Below are positions 62,911 through 64,000 of a stretch of DNA of 64,000 nucleotides, piece after piece. The position numbers and the translations under genes are program-made. The first letter of the stretch is position 1. The number at the start of each line of letters is the position of its first letter. The DNA is taken from contig NZ_NQMR01000025.1 of NCBI RefSeq assembly GCF_002276045.1, positions 1 to 64,000 on the forward strand. Direction: 5' to 3'. This DNA is from Pseudoalteromonas sp. NBT06-2 (lineage in GTDB: Bacteria > Pseudomonadota > Gammaproteobacteria > Enterobacterales > Alteromonadaceae). A model generated the notes under the pieces. The model worked only from the letters and a program-made list of their open reading frames with translations. It made no database searches and had not been told where the DNA came from.

Positions 62911-64000
62911 TTACTGTGCTTTCATTTGTTGAACAGCCATCAAGACACGCTCAGGTGTTGCTGGCGTATGTAAAATTGGGCTCAACCTATAATTACTTAC
63001 ACTTGATACTGCATCTCTTAATGCAGACCAAACTGAAATAGCTAACATAAATGGTGGTTCACCTACAGCTTTAGAGTTATAAATTGTGGCTTCACGATTT
63101 GGTTCATTTTGTAGCAGTTCTACATTAAATATTTCTGGCATATCAGCGATAGCTGGAATTTTATAAGTTGCCGGACCATTGGTCATGAGGCGACCTTTTT
63201 CATTCCAAACAAGCTCTTCAGTGGTTAACCAACCCATACCTTGAACAAATGCACCTTCAATTTGACCTAAGTCGATTGCAGGGTTAAGTGAGTCACCTAC
63301 ATCATGTAATACATCAACACGTTCAACTTTATATTCACCTGTTAGGGTATCAATTAAAACTTCTGAACATGACACTCCATTTGCGTAATAGAAAAATGGG
63401 CGACCATTGGCTTTATCGCGGTTATAATGAATTTTTGGTGTTTTATAAAAACCAGTAGAAGATAAAGAAACGCGATTCATATAAGCCAATTGAATTAGCT
63501 CTGCAAATGCCATGACTTTTTCTTCGCCAATATGCACTTGATTATCTAAGAACATCACTTCATCTTGCCTGACTGAAAAATGCTCGCTTGCAAATTTCAC
63601 TAATCTTGCACGAATTTTTTTTGCTGCATTTTGTGCTGCTTTACCATTTAAATCTGTACCTGATGATGCTGCCGTAGGTGAGGTATTTGGCACTTTATCA
63701 GTACGAGTTGCACTGCATACAATATTATCAATATCTACTTGGAATTCTTGTGCGACAACTTGCGCTACTTTGGTATTTAAGCCTTGCCCCATTTCAGTAC
63801 CACCGTGATTTAACTGAATTGAGCCATCTGTATAAAGATGAATTAGGGCACCTGCCTGGTTTAAATGCTGCACTGTAAATGAAATGCCAAATTTAACCGG
63901 GGTGAGAGCGATGCCCTTCTTCAAGAATGGATTTTCTTTATTAAACTTGGCGATTTGGGCACGACGTTTTTGATACTCACAATCAACTTCAAGCTTTTCG
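62911..64000 (-). CDS. xdhB: xanthine dehydrogenase molybdopterin-binding subunit, 5' end beyond window
   Basis: The C-terminal 363 codons of the large subunit are visible; the frame is open to the right edge of the window (EKLEVDCEYQKRRAQIAKFN just inside). LNHGGTEMGQGLNTKVAQVV and NTSPTAASSGTDLNGKAAQN are the molybdopterin-binding blocks, VGEPPFMLAISVWSALRDAV holds the catalytic Glu. It oxidises hypoxanthine and xanthine to urate. The FAD/2Fe-2S subunit gene (xdhA) should lie just outside. Confidence 0.95.
   Translation of the reverse strand, partial: EKLEVDCEYQKRRAQIAKFNKENPFLKKGIALTPVKFGISFTVQHLNQAGALIHLYTDGSIQLNHGGTEMGQGLNTKVAQVVAQEFQVDIDNIVCSATRTDKVPNTSPTAASSGTDLNGKAAQNAAKKIRARLVKFASEHFSVRQDEVMFLDNQVHIGEEKVMAFAELIQLAYMNRVSLSSTGFYKTPKIHYNRDKANGRPFFYYANGVSCSEVLIDTLTGEYKVERVDVLHDVGDSLNPAIDLGQIEGAFVQGMGWLTTEELVWNEKGRLMTNGPATYKIPAIADMPEIFNVELLQNEPNREATIYNSKAVGEPPFMLAISVWSALRDAVSSVSNYRLSPILHTPATPERVLMAVQQMKAQ

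Noticed and set aside
1-64000. TGA reassigned as a sense codon throughout the genome
   Set aside because: Core genes (gmk, spoT, recG, thiI, pst genes) are continuous without any TGA, and the lost residues differ (Gly in ParA, probably Leu in the receptor), so a fixed code change does not fit; readthrough or decay remains.
1-64000. CRISPR arrays, rRNA operons, replication origin
   Set aside because: No regularly spaced repeat-spacer pattern, rRNA-like sequence or DnaA-box cluster was seen.

Overview
The window is AT-rich chromosomal DNA from a marine gammaproteobacterium, most likely of order Alteromonadales and close to Colwelliaceae (Colwellia/Thalassotalea type). The evidence is the gmk-rpoZ-spoT-ridA ... 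asnA/asnC-trmH-recG order, GcvR, a TonB-receptor/TPR-sulfotransferase pair, and a dispersed intergenic repeat beginning TATACCCAAGC. This placement is by recognition; no database was searched.

Layout. 0.1-2.9 kb: a divergent LysR regulator with a VOC protein, an Old-Yellow-Enzyme-type alkene reductase and an alcohol dehydrogenase gene cut off after 80 codons. 2.9-11.8 kb: an accessory region with a REP-associated transposase, a decayed ParA/small partner pair, two secreted or outer-membrane proteins, an AlpA-like regulator, a broken integrase and a HipA/HipB toxin-antitoxin module in reversed gene order with its own operator array. 11.8-15.9 kb: a TPR-sulfotransferase and a TonB-dependent receptor that is full length apart from two in-frame TGA codons. 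16.7-26.8 kb: housekeeping core (gmk, rpoZ, spoT, ridA, asnA/asnC, trmH, recG, thiI). 27.2-35.0 kb: one phosphate block, pstC-pstA-pstB-phoU plus a DUF47 protein and a Pit permease, headed by a Pho-box promoter and lacking pstS. 35.2-48.6 kb: gcvR, a CBS-PAS-GGDEF-EAL protein, creA, a leucyl aminopeptidase, a glycerate kinase, a Tsx-like channel and several small genes.

48.8-64 kb: a purine-catabolism cluster, all on the minus strand. Xanthine dehydrogenase parts (xdhB, xdhC) and guanine deaminase feed urate. PuuD, UraH and UraD convert urate to allantoin. Allantoinase, allantoicase and ureidoglycolate lyase yield glyoxylate and urea. Malate synthase G, encoded inside the cluster, passes glyoxylate to malate. 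An AzgA-type permease, a RutR-like TetR regulator and a palindromic RutR-like operator complete it. A Tsx-like channel at 44 kb could supply nucleosides.

The most unusual signal is TGA. Three damaged genes (ParA-like, its small partner, TonB receptor) keep one reading frame throughout and are interrupted only by TGA, six times, never by TAA, TAG or a frameshift. Among the other genes TGA is almost never used as a stop. This may be chance pseudogene decay or may reflect UGA readthrough. It is the observation I would test first.
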